Under the pieces are notes generated by a model that worked only from the letters and a program-made list of their open reading frames with translations, ran no database searches and had not been told where the DNA came from. From positions 62,001-126,000 of the forward strand of contig NZ_JARXWI010000009.1 in the NCBI RefSeq assembly GCF_029893085.1: a stretch of DNA of 64,000 nt, read 5' to 3'. Below are positions 42,831-50,709 of the stretch, one piece after another. The position numbers and the translations under genes were made by a program. Each line of letters opens with the position of its first letter. The first letter of the stretch is position 1. Origin of the DNA: Parabacteroides sp. PFB2-10. Lineage in GTDB: Bacteria; Bacteroidota; Bacteroidia; Bacteroidales; Tannerellaceae.

Positions 42831-42943
42831 TTGCTATGAAGGCTGTATAGGATTGGCTGAATAGTTGCCTCTTTTCGATACAAATCTGTTAATTATTAAT
42901 AAATACAGTAGATCAACTAAAGGTAATAGTTGTTTTGTATACT

Positions 42944-42978
42944 CTTTTAGTTACATTTGTTGCATAGCATACTAAAAG
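42944..42978 (+). promoter_or_regulatory. Candidate BlaI operator around the -7 box
   Basis: CTTTTAGT (42944-42951) and ACTAAAAG (42971-42978) are an exact 8-bp inverted repeat with a 19-base spacer that contains the -7 box TACATTTG (42952-42959). A related AACTAAAGG lies at 42915-42923. The arrangement fits autorepression by the BlaI-type protein encoded 12 bp downstream; binding is inferred. Confidence 0.6.
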
Positions 42979-42990
42979 AAGGAATAGAAA

Positions 42991-43350
42991 ATGAAGAAAT
43001 TAACGGCTAAAGAGGAAGAGATACTGGGCTATTTTTGGGAGAAGGGGCCTTTGTTTATCCGTGAATTATTGGATATGCAAGCGGAGCCCAAGCCACATTA
43101 TAATACGCTCTCCACCATGGTGCGTATCCTGGAGGAGAAAGGATATATCGGATATAAGGCGTATGGAAACACCTACCAGTATTACGCCCTGGTGACACAG
43201 GAGGAATACCGCAACCGCTCCCTGAAGACATTGGTCAATAAGTATTTCGGCAATTCGTACACTTCGGTGGTCTCCACCCTGATCGAAGAGGAGAAATTGT
43301 CGGTGGAAGAATTGCAGGACATTATCCGACAGATAAAAGACCGACAATAA
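42991..43350 (+). CDS. BlaI/MecI/CopY-type repressor
   Basis: 119-residue penicillinase-repressor-family protein: winged helix at residues 5-70 (LTAKEEEILGYFWEKGPLFIRELLDM...HYNTLSTMVRILEEKGYIGYKAYG) and a helical dimerisation tail. Such repressors are inactivated by a cognate M56 membrane protease, whose gene starts 2 bp downstream. A symmetrical site surrounds its promoter. No beta-lactamase gene is nearby, so the regulated target is open. Confidence 0.93.
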   Translation: MKKLTAKEEEILGYFWEKGPLFIRELLDMQAEPKPHYNTLSTMVRILEEKGYIGYKAYGNTYQYYALVTQEEYRNRSLKTLVNKYFGNSYTSVVSTLIEEEKLSVEELQDIIRQIKDRQ

Positions 43351-43352
43351 AT

Positions 43353-45014
43353 ATGGCGGCGTTCCTGATCTATATTGTCAAATCGACCTTAGGGCTGGTG
43401 TTGTTTTACTTCAGCTATAAATTGCTGTTGAGCAACGAAACCTTCTTCCCTTTCAACCGGAAGATCCTGATCGGAGGCTTGATTGCCTGCCTGTTGTTGC
43501 CTTTGGTAAAGATGAAAACCGATTCGCCCGGATTCATCCAGCAAACCTTTATAGAACTGGAAAAGGTGATCAGCCAGGAAGAAACAATCACCACCAAACA
43601 GCTTATCCTTCCGGCAGAAATCCCACAGATTTCGGAAGCGAAAGAGACAACCGGGAAGATCCCTTACGGCATGATCTTTACCTGTATTTATATAATAGGG
43701 GGAGCTGTTGCTTTCACACTCTTTCTGCGCTCATTTATCCAGCTGTTACTCCTGATCCGGTCGGGTCGAAAGACAGGCGTCAACGACTATATTATCGTCG
43801 TGATCGACCAACCGCTTCCGCCTTTCAACTGGTGGAAGTATATCGTCCTGCCGCAACAGGACTACGAACAACATGCGGAAGAGATACTGACGCACGAGTT
43901 AGCGCACTATCATAAGCGGCATTCCTGGGATGTGGTGTTTGCGCAAATCATCATTTTATTTCACTGGTTCAACCCGGCCGCTTGGCTGTTGAAACGCGAA
44001 TTGCAAGATATCCATGAGTATCAGGCAGACCGGGAAGTGATCAAAAACGGCATCGATGCAACAAAATATCAATTATTATTAGTGAAAAAAGCTGTCGGCT
44101 CCAGCTCCTACACTCTTGCCAACAGCTTTAATCAAAGTAAACTCAAAAAAAGAATTACTATGATGTGTAAAAAACAATCCAATCATCGGGCCCGGTGGAA
44201 GTCATTACTTCTTATACCGGTGGCAGTCTGTACCTTGTATGCCTTTGCCCGTCCGGAAGTAAACCGGCAGTTAGAACAACTTATCCCTGGCGAAGGTACA
44301 ATTATTTCGCAGGATAACAAGAAGTACACGCCTGAATACTTTGAGGCGGAGTATATTAGGTTTGAAAAAGAAGTGCTCAAAGGGCAGGATCCAAGAGAAG
44401 CGACTCACCTGTCTTATTTGCTTGTGAATGCACGGGATATGATCTTGTATAAAAATCAATTAATCGACATCGTGCAATTGGAGAGTAAATTGAAAACAAC
44501 TTTATTGGAAGAACATGCCGATGGCAAACCGATCTTGATCTCTTTACAACACGATGTTGCTACTACGGGGAGTTTTATCCGGCTAATCTATCAAAATATA
44601 CAGACTGCTTTCGAAAAAACAGAAGCTCTCTTGGCAGAGAAAGGCCGAAAAGCATACGTAAAGAACGAATCTCCGAAAAACTATGGGCTCACCTTGAAAG
44701 AGAGCGATCTGTTTAACGAAGGGAAGGAATTTGAACCGGTCATAGTCTATGTAATCAATGAATTCGGTCGCGCACCGACACCCATCACCGTAAATGAAAA
44801 AACCACCTTTGGGAATTTCCGTAAAGAATTAGAAAAGAAAGAAATCAAAGAGGAGGAGGATTTGAGAATTATCTTACAGGTACCCAAAGATAGTCCGAAA
44901 GATGTTCTCAATGACATTCATCTGATCGTGGGCAAGACCTACAACACGCAGAGGCTAACCATTGAGCAAGCTGAGGTAATAACCTTTCAGGATTCCAAAA
45001 GCCCGGCAATCTGA
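43353..45014 (+). CDS. BlaR1/MecR1-like M56 membrane metallopeptidase
   Basis: 553 residues. The N-terminal part has four membrane helices (about 5-25, 36-50, 105-130 and 280-300) with the gluzincin site HELAH at residues 181-185 and the distal EYQAD glutamate near 229, so the anti-repressor protease looks active. The C-terminal 250 residues are not the penicillin-binding sensor of true BlaR1; they contain two similar stretches (KPILISLQHDVATTGSFIRLIYQNIQ and ILQVPKDSPKDVLNDIHLIVG) that resemble ExbD/TolR-like domains. Signal unknown. The 3' end overlaps the convergent gene by 28 bp. Confidence 0.88.
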   Translation: MAAFLIYIVKSTLGLVLFYFSYKLLLSNETFFPFNRKILIGGLIACLLLPLVKMKTDSPGFIQQTFIELEKVISQEETITTKQLILPAEIPQISEAKETTGKIPYGMIFTCIYIIGGAVAFTLFLRSFIQLLLLIRSGRKTGVNDYIIVVIDQPLPPFNWWKYIVLPQQDYEQHAEEILTHELAHYHKRHSWDVVFAQIIILFHWFNPAAWLLKRELQDIHEYQADREVIKNGIDATKYQLLLVKKAVGSSSYTLANSFNQSKLKKRITMMCKKQSNHRARWKSLLLIPVAVCTLYAFARPEVNRQLEQLIPGEGTIISQDNKKYTPEYFEAEYIRFEKEVLKGQDPREATHLSYLLVNARDMILYKNQLIDIVQLESKLKTTLLEEHADGKPILISLQHDVATTGSFIRLIYQNIQTAFEKTEALLAEKGRKAYVKNESPKNYGLTLKESDLFNEGKEFEPVIVYVINEFGRAPTPITVNEKTTFGNFRKELEKKEIKEEEDLRIILQVPKDSPKDVLNDIHLIVGKTYNTQRLTIEQAEVITFQDSKSPAI

Positions 45015-45379
45015 TCCAACAAATTAACCCTTTCAAAAGAAAAGGTCACATCTGTTTGTTGTAGATATTCCAACAATTCTTTGGCACGCAGAAGCATCTC
45101 CTGCTTTTTGTCGGGGTAAAGATAGCTCTCTTCGATCAAGGCTTTGATGGCAATCTCCATACGAAGGACTCCGCCGCTATCCTCTCTGTCGAGCAGGCGG
45201 CGAACCTCTTCGGGGGAGGCAGTCAGGAGTATGTGGCGGTCTAACGGCAAGGAGTCGTAAACCGTTTGTATCTGTTCGGGAATGCGCCGGGTTGCACCCA
45301 TTTCACGTTGAGTAATCAGCTGGGCAATCACCTTGCCTAACTCCTCAATTTGCACCATGATAAAATCCCTGCGTAGCAT
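44987..45379 (-). CDS. Small helical protein of unknown function
   Basis: 130 residues, all-helical and acidic (MVQIEELGKVIAQLITQREMG..., LRMEIAIKALIEESYLYPDKKQEMLLRAKELLEYLQQ), cytosolic, no signal. Resembles DUF6483-type proteins by its FIMVQIEEL start, but that is from memory only. Last gene of a minus-strand trio after DUF1080 and cyclophilin genes (12-bp gap to the latter). Its end overlaps the blaR1-like gene by 28 bp on the other strand. Confidence 0.72.
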   Translation of the reverse strand: MLRRDFIMVQIEELGKVIAQLITQREMGATRRIPEQIQTVYDSLPLDRHILLTASPEEVRRLLDREDSGGVLRMEIAIKALIEESYLYPDKKQEMLLRAKELLEYLQQTDVTFSFERVNLLDQIAGLLES

Positions 45380-45391
45380 ATCTTTTGTTTT

Positions 45392-46195
45392 TTATTGTAC
45401 CGTTACACGTATGATCCGTATATCCGTATTCGGCCGATCGTATTGATCGGTCGGCTGATTGGCAATGCGGTCGATGAGATCCAACCCTTCGGTGATCTCG
45501 CCGAAAATTGTGTAATGTCCATCCAAATGGTGGGCGCCGCCGACGGTGGTATAGGCTTCCCGCTGCTGATCCGTAAACAACAGATGACCGGGCGTGGCAC
45601 GAATCACGGAATCTACCTTATGGTTGATCTCCACCACATGTTGATTATACAACACCTTATCGTCTGTTTTCCATTTCTCCATATCCTCTTTGATCGGATC
45701 ATAAAACTCAGCCATCGCCTTCCGGCGGATCGAGCGATTCGCTATCTGTTGTAAGGATCTCAACTCTTCAGGCGTGTACACCTTGCCCTGCACAATAAAG
45801 AACTGCGACATATCCGATTTTTTCTGCGGATTGATATTGTCGGGCTGACGCGGAGCCGCGATCACTCCTTTCTTAAAGAAATGTCCTTCGCTCTTTTCCG
45901 GCATGATCTCGGCGCTGCGATCACCGCTACCCACCCGCACACCGGGCGAAGCATTCCGTGAATCGGCCGCTCCACCTTGAATCATAAACTCTTTAATCAC
46001 GCGGGTAAACAGGGTTCCATTGAAATCACCCCGATTGGCACGCTCCGTAAAGGCACGCACATGGTTCGGCACATCGGCATAGAGAATCCCCTTCATGGTG
46101 CCCACGTTTGTCTCTATCGTCACCGTCTTTTGCTGTGCCTGCAAAAATATACATGGCGCCAGGAGAATAAGAAGAAGAATATACTTTTTGTTCAT
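45392..46195 (-). CDS. Secreted cyclophilin-type peptidyl-prolyl isomerase
   Basis: 267 residues with signal peptide (about 1-20, ending LQAQ). Cyclophilin core in two pieces: TNVGTMKGILYADVPNHVRAF...FTRVIKEFMIQGG and MSQFFIVQG ... HLDGHYTIFGEITEGLDLIDRI. Between them is a roughly 85-residue insertion (residues 140-220) rich in charged helix, unusual in short bacterial cyclophilins but common in Bacteroidetes periplasmic ones. Likely folds periplasmic proteins. Middle gene of a trio, 12 bp after the DUF1080 gene. Confidence 0.93.
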   Translation of the reverse strand: MNKKYILLLILLAPCIFLQAQQKTVTIETNVGTMKGILYADVPNHVRAFTERANRGDFNGTLFTRVIKEFMIQGGAADSRNASPGVRVGSGDRSAEIMPEKSEGHFFKKGVIAAPRQPDNINPQKKSDMSQFFIVQGKVYTPEELRSLQQIANRSIRRKAMAEFYDPIKEDMEKWKTDDKVLYNQHVVEINHKVDSVIRATPGHLLFTDQQREAYTTVGGAHHLDGHYTIFGEITEGLDLIDRIANQPTDQYDRPNTDIRIIRVTVQ

Positions 46196-46207
46196 ACGCT
46201 ATGATAA

Positions 46208-46987
46208 TTAATACTGCCCGCTCAAATCCAATATCTCCACCGTCCGGAAATCGATCGGATGGCCTTCGGATTGGAGTGATATATACCCTTTGGACAGCGG
46301 TCCTTCCGGGATAGTTGGCTTCGGGCTTACATTGCCACCGCCCACACGGATATGCGAATAGCTCATAATGGTATCACCATCGATCACATGATGCGCAATG
46401 CTATCGCCGAGTACGATCAATTCCATCGTCACCCATTGGTCGCCATGATAGGTTTTAGAAGAGGAGTTGGCACAATGCCCCCGATAAGGTTCCCCTTCGA
46501 TATAAACCTCCGTGCCCGGCGTGCAGACGCTTCCTGTCGGGCGTTCGCCGGTATTGTCGCCACCCAGAAACTGAGCTTCGATCGACACCGGGAAGTCCTG
46601 GTCGAGATGCATGGTTTCGGGTGCCTGGCAATGAAGCATGGCGCCACTGTTGCGGTAGGCCCATCCCGGTGCATTGGGCGCCTGCTCGCCTACGAAGCGA
46701 TATTCCACGCGTAATTTATAATGCGAATAGGGTTTATGAAAAAAGATATGTCCGAAGCGGTCATTAAACGAATCATAGCCATCGTAGCGCACCTTCATCA
46801 GCCCCTCCTCCACGCGGAAGGTATTGGCAAAGTTCTCACCGGCCGGATATCCTTTGATTTTCACTGTCCATTCGTTCAGGTCTTTACCATTGAAGAGGGT
46901 TTCCCACGTTTCTGTCTGCTGTGTTTTCTTTGTACCACATGCTACCAAGCCAAGCAACATAATCAAAAGGGGCAATAGATGTTTCAT
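46208..46987 (-). CDS. DUF1080 (3-keto-disaccharide hydrolase) lipoprotein
   Basis: 259 residues. Lipobox at LLGLVAC with lipidation expected at Cys17, then a jelly-roll domain: WETLFNGKDLNEWTVKIKG, SHYKLRVEYRFVGEQAPN, NSGAMLHCQAPE and YISLQSEGHPIDFRTVEIL at the end. DUF1080 proteins bind or hydrolyse 3-keto glycosides. No oxidoreductase of that pathway is near. It has its own -7 box (47033-47040) and heads a trio with cyclophilin. Confidence 0.92.
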   Translation of the reverse strand: MKHLLPLLIMLLGLVACGTKKTQQTETWETLFNGKDLNEWTVKIKGYPAGENFANTFRVEEGLMKVRYDGYDSFNDRFGHIFFHKPYSHYKLRVEYRFVGEQAPNAPGWAYRNSGAMLHCQAPETMHLDQDFPVSIEAQFLGGDNTGERPTGSVCTPGTEVYIEGEPYRGHCANSSSKTYHGDQWVTMELIVLGDSIAHHVIDGDTIMSYSHIRVGGGNVSPKPTIPEGPLSKGYISLQSEGHPIDFRTVEILDLSGQY

Positions 46988-47032
46988 ATTTTTGTCATTT
47001 AGGTGTTATTCATGATAGTACACAAATATACA

Positions 47033-47040
47033 GTATTTAT
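47033..47040 (-). promoter_or_regulatory. Bacteroidetes -7 box for the DUF1080 operon
   Basis: TATATTTG on the minus strand, 46 bp before the ATG. Confidence 0.6.
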
Positions 47041-47120
47041 AATTATGCCATTTACAAATTGTCAAAATCGCGGGACTTTTCCCCGAAATGCAAGGGCTTT
47101 TTTCATAAAACCACGGAGAA

Positions 47121-47216
47121 TTCTATCGTCGATGCCCATGGACAGTACTGTCGAAGCGCATGGACAGTACTGTCGAAGGGCATGGACAGTACTGTCGAGG
47201 CGCATGGACGATAGAA
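47121..47216. repeat. Tandem 22-bp palindromic repeats inside an outer inverted repeat
   Basis: Three units beginning CATGGACAGTACTGTCGA at 47137, 47159 and 47181 (22-bp period) plus a partial fourth at 47203. Each has the palindrome GACAGTACTGTC. The array is bracketed by TTCTATCGTC (47121-47130) and GACGATAGAA (47207-47216), a 10-bp exact inverted repeat. It lies just after the MBL gene and upstream of the DUF1080 promoter. No spacers, so not a CRISPR array. Confidence 0.92.
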
Positions 47217-47238
47217 AACTCCCGGAATTTTGACGCAT

Positions 47239-47928
47239 TTACCGGATGGATCGTTCGATCTGCCGGCGTTTCTTACTGAAACCATGAGCCGGCAAAAAAA
47301 GTAATGCCGGCGTTTCTAACAATTTGTCCCAGCTTTCAATCAGTCGCGGAATGTTGTCGGCAAAGGGAGGAAAGATAGAATGGGGGAAAACACCGAAGAG
47401 AGCATCTCCGGCAATGACTATTTCGTCATCGACAAGGATACTGATTGAATCGACCGAATGTCCGGGGGTAGAAAGTATCTGAATATGAATCCCCTCTTGC
47501 TGGAAAGAATAGAGAGAGGGAAATACGATATCGGGTGTGCAGGCATCATAGGCAATAAAACGATCGACATATTTTTCGATAAAATGCGCTATCAGGCGGC
47601 TTATCCAGGTGGTTCCTTTGGGCACGATGGACTCACCGCGGGTCACTATCGCGGCACCCTCCTGATGCACCAAGACCTTTGCTCCGTATGTCTCCTGCAG
47701 GTAGCGGGCGTTAGAGACATGGTCGTGATGAGTATGGGTCAACAACAGGTAGTCGATACGAGAGATACCCAGCCGGTTCAGATTCCGGCAAAGCCGTTTT
47801 CGCCCGAAACGCCAGCTGGTATCGACCAGGATCGTCTTCTCCGGCGTCGTGATCAGAAAGACATTACTCATATGAAACAAGGCGCGATACACCCTGTATC
47901 CGTTCTTCTTTGTCACCCACTTCTTCAT
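47239..47928 (-). CDS. Metallo-beta-lactamase-fold hydrolase
   Basis: 229 residues with the MBL metal motif THTHHDH at 64-70, a GHSVDSISI block and the final AHG. Cytosolic, no signal. Class members are glyoxalase-II-like or lactonases; substrate unknown. The frame extends to a GTG two codons earlier, but ATG at 47926-47928 gives the normal MKKWVTKK start. A small lipoprotein gene lies upstream on the same strand, 23 bp away, so they may be coexpressed. Confidence 0.9.
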   Translation of the reverse strand: MKKWVTKKNGYRVYRALFHMSNVFLITTPEKTILVDTSWRFGRKRLCRNLNRLGISRIDYLLLTHTHHDHVSNARYLQETYGAKVLVHQEGAAIVTRGESIVPKGTTWISRLIAHFIEKYVDRFIAYDACTPDIVFPSLYSFQQEGIHIQILSTPGHSVDSISILVDDEIVIAGDALFGVFPHSIFPPFADNIPRLIESWDKLLETPALLFLPAHGFSKKRRQIERSIR

Positions 47929-47951
47929 CTTCACCTAGTATGCTGTCGTGT

Positions 47952-48227
47952 TTAATATTCCTTATTGATACGAACCTGATTGGTTACCCTTTGCGCGGTC
48001 GAGTCGTTTTGTATGGCCGTTACGCTTCCTTCGCAATTAGTGAAATAGACATAATTACCCATATCCATAAAACGATAGACCTTGCAACCGTCGTGCTCGA
48101 ACAGATACTGCACATTATAGGTAGAATTATTATCCGATGCTCCCTGGGAAAGTGGAATCGAAGAATAACAAGAAAAGAGTGTTGCCAGGAGACAACACAA
48201 GCCGGAACGTAAAAGAATCTTTTTCAT
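47952..48227 (-). CDS. Small lipoprotein, DUF4884-like
   Basis: 91 residues. Signal with lipobox at LFSC gives lipidation expected at Cys20 (MKKILLRSGLCCLLATLFSC). Mature part is 70 residues, with YNVQYLFEHDGCKVYRFMDMGNYVYFTNC as the conserved-looking core and two cysteines. Similar to DUF4884 proteins of Bacteroidales as I remember them. Function unknown. Confidence 0.75.
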   Translation of the reverse strand: MKKILLRSGLCCLLATLFSCYSSIPLSQGASDNNSTYNVQYLFEHDGCKVYRFMDMGNYVYFTNCEGSVTAIQNDSTAQRVTNQVRINKEY

Positions 48228-48404
48228 AATTCAAACTGTTTTTTAGCTTATCCTCTAACTTTCAAGAAACAAAAGCATTATCCCGTTCTGTTAATTGTTA
48301 ACTAAAACAGGGTTTTCTCTTTCAAAAATAAGGATAAAACCACTACTCTCTTTCTTTTTTCATTTTTTTAATGAATGGGGCAGCGGATAGTCACTCTATT
48401 TTTG

Positions 48405-48412
48405 TACTTTTG
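48405..48412 (+). promoter_or_regulatory. Bacteroidetes -7 box for the oad operon
   Basis: TACTTTTG, 96 bp before the oadG ATG; the leader between is AT-rich and has no recognised riboswitch. Confidence 0.55.
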
Positions 48413-48507
48413 CATCTGTTTTTAACTTGGCTAAAATTGTTCCAATTGGTTTTTAAGGCAATTTCTTAGATACGTTTTTAGCTCTCCTAAATTAAAAATC
48501 TGATTAT

Positions 48508-48780
48508 ATGGAAAACATGCAGACAGGACTTTTATTGATGGTGGTTGGTATAGCTACCGTATTCCTTATCCTCCTCATTGTCATATACCTTGGAAAGGGA
48601 CTTATCGTTCTGGTGAACAGATATGCCCCGGAAGAGGTCGTGCTTAAAAAGCAGGCGCCGGTGCGTGCAGCGACCACAGCGGCAGGCGGACTATCCAACC
48701 AGGATATGGCGGCTATTGTGTCGGCCGTAAGCGCTGCGACAGGAGGTCAGGGAAAAGTGACAAAAATCGAAAAAATATAG
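48508..48780 (+). CDS. oadG: Sodium-pumping decarboxylase gamma subunit
   Basis: 90 residues: a single N-terminal membrane helix (TGLLLMVVGIATVFLILLIVIYLGKGLIVLV) and an Ala-rich linker to a short C-terminal segment. This is the membrane anchor and zinc-binding-type gamma subunit of oxaloacetate or methylmalonyl-CoA decarboxylase. First gene of oadG-oadA-oadB, 21 bp before oadA. Confidence 0.9.
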   Translation: MENMQTGLLLMVVGIATVFLILLIVIYLGKGLIVLVNRYAPEEVVLKKQAPVRAATTAAGGLSNQDMAAIVSAVSAATGGQGKVTKIEKI

Positions 48781-48801
48781 AAATAATACGAGGGAAGAAA
48801 T

Positions 48802-50709
48802 ATGAAAAAAAGAGAGATTAAGTTTAGTCTGGTCTTCCGGGATATGTGGCAGAGTGCCGGAAAATATGTTCCGACAGTCGACCAGTTGACCCGGGTAGCA
48901 CCGGCAATCATAGAGATGGGCTGTTTTGCCCGAGTAGAAACCAATGGGGGAGGATTTGAACAGGTCAATTTACTTTTCGGAGAAAACCCGAACAAAGCGG
49001 TGCGTGAATGGACAAAACCTTTCCATGAAGCCGGTATTCAGACACATATGCTCGACCGTGCCTTGAATGGTCTTCGCATGAGCCCGGTGCCCGATGATGT
49101 GCGCCAGCTTTTCTATCAGGTGAAACAGGCACAGGGAACGGATATTGCCCGTACCTTCTGCGGATTGAATGATGTGCGTAATATCGCCCCTTCTATTAAG
49201 TATGCCAAAGAGGCAGGTATGATCTCGCAAGCGGCTCTTTCCATTACCCATTCTCCGATCCATACGGTTGAGTATTATACCAAGATGGCGTTGGAACTGA
49301 TCGACCTGGGAGCCGATGAGATCTGTATCAAGGATATGGCCGGTATCGGCCGCCCCTACTCTTTAGGGCAGATCGTAAAGAATATCAAAGACAAACATCC
49401 GAATATACCCATCCAATACCATAGCCATGCGGGTCCCGGCTTTAGTGTGGCCTCTATCCTGGAGGTTTGCAACGCCGGTTGCGACTATATCGACGTGGGT
49501 ATGGAGCCACTCTCGTGGGGAACGGGACATGCCGACCTGTTGACCGTACAGGCGATGTTGAAAGATGCCGGTTATATCGTGCCGGAGATCAATATGGAGG
49601 CCTATATGAAGGTACGCAGCATGGTGCAGGAGTTTATGGACGATTGGTTGGGATTGTATATCAGCCCGAAGAACCGCCTGATGAACTCCCTGTTGATCGG
49701 ACCGGGATTGCCGGGTGGTATGATGGGAAGCCTGATGGCCGACCTGGACAAAAACCTGGAATCGATCAATAAAGGTAAACAGAAAAACAACCAACCGCTT
49801 ATGACGCAGGATCAGTTGTTGATCAAACTGTTCGACGAGGTGGCGTATGTATGGCCGCGTGTGGGCTATCCTCCTTTGGTAACACCGTTCAGCCAGTATG
49901 TCAAGAATCTGGCAATGATGAATGTGATGCAGATGGAAAAAGGGAAAGCCCGCTGGAGCATGATTGCCGATGATATCTGGGATATGATATTAGGAAAGGC
50001 AGGTCGCCTGCCGGGTGAACTGGCACCCGAGATCATCGAGAAAGCGAAAGCCGAAGGACGCGAGTTCTTTACCGGTGATCCGCAGAAGAACTATCCCGAT
50101 GCCTTAGATAAATACCGTAAGCTGATGAACGAAAAGCAATGGGAAACAGGCGAAGACGACGAAGAACTCTTCGAATATGCCATGCACCCGGCGCAATACG
50201 AAGCATTCCGTTCAGGCAAAGCAAAAGTGGAATTCCTGGCCGATGTGGCTAAACGGAAGGCTGAACAGGCCAAAGAATCACAACCGGCTCCGGCTCCGGC
50301 TGCCGCTCCTACGGCTATGGCGTTGCCGACTACTCCACAGATTATGACAGTAGATGTGAACGGACAAGCCTATAAGGTAACGGTTGCCTTTGGGGATTCG
50401 AATAATGCGTCGGCTGCTTCAACGCCAACAGCTCCGGCTACTCCGGCCGCAGCGCCTGCTGCTGCCGCCCCTGGTGCGGGCGAAGAGGTATTATCTCCGC
50501 TGGAAGGTAAGTTCTTCTTAACAAAAGATACCTCCGAAACACCCTTGAAAGTGGGTGATACAGTGAAAGAGGGTGATATCCTTTGCTATGTAGAAGCCAT
50601 GAAGACCTACAACGCGGTGCGCTCCGAATGTAGCGGTACGGTGACGGCTATCCTATTGAATCCGGGCGATGCCGTGTCTGAGGATGACCTGATAATGACG
50701 ATACAATAA
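48802..50709 (+). CDS. oadA: Oxaloacetate decarboxylase alpha subunit with biotin domain
   Basis: 635 residues: the 5S carboxyltransferase TIM barrel (1-460, with FSLVFRDMWQSAGKYVPT and the YHSHAGPG zinc motif), then a Pro/Ala-rich linker (about 495-560) and a biotinyl domain at the end. The biotinylated lysine is K601 in the EAMKTYN motif; the usual EAMKM sequence is changed to T after the Lys. Transfers the carboxyl from oxaloacetate to biotin, which OadB decarboxylates while pumping Na+. Alternatively acts on methylmalonyl-CoA or other substrate; oad gene order (gamma-alpha-beta) favours oxaloacetate. Confidence 0.93.
   Translation: MKKREIKFSLVFRDMWQSAGKYVPTVDQLTRVAPAIIEMGCFARVETNGGGFEQVNLLFGENPNKAVREWTKPFHEAGIQTHMLDRALNGLRMSPVPDDVRQLFYQVKQAQGTDIARTFCGLNDVRNIAPSIKYAKEAGMISQAALSITHSPIHTVEYYTKMALELIDLGADEICIKDMAGIGRPYSLGQIVKNIKDKHPNIPIQYHSHAGPGFSVASILEVCNAGCDYIDVGMEPLSWGTGHADLLTVQAMLKDAGYIVPEINMEAYMKVRSMVQEFMDDWLGLYISPKNRLMNSLLIGPGLPGGMMGSLMADLDKNLESINKGKQKNNQPLMTQDQLLIKLFDEVAYVWPRVGYPPLVTPFSQYVKNLAMMNVMQMEKGKARWSMIADDIWDMILGKAGRLPGELAPEIIEKAKAEGREFFTGDPQKNYPDALDKYRKLMNEKQWETGEDDEELFEYAMHPAQYEAFRSGKAKVEFLADVAKRKAEQAKESQPAPAPAAAPTAMALPTTPQIMTVDVNGQAYKVTVAFGDSNNASAASTPTAPATPAAAPAAAAPGAGEEVLSPLEGKFFLTKDTSETPLKVGDTVKEGDILCYVEAMKTYNAVRSECSGTVTAILLNPGDAVSEDDLIMTIQ

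Larger units (their letters stand above)
42553..42990. other. Intergenic region between patB and blaI
   Basis: 438 bp without a credible gene. It holds repeat copy C in reverse orientation (42647-42830), then the blaI -7 box and its symmetrical operator (42944-42978). Confidence 0.8.

Noticed and set aside
47137-47202. Tandem repeats that look like a small CRISPR array
   Set aside because: Units are directly joined with no spacers, are palindromic, and no cas genes are present.
48228-48507. Possible riboswitch in the oad leader
   Set aside because: The 280-bp leader is AT-rich with no recognised conserved core or terminator hairpin; only a -7 box is supported.
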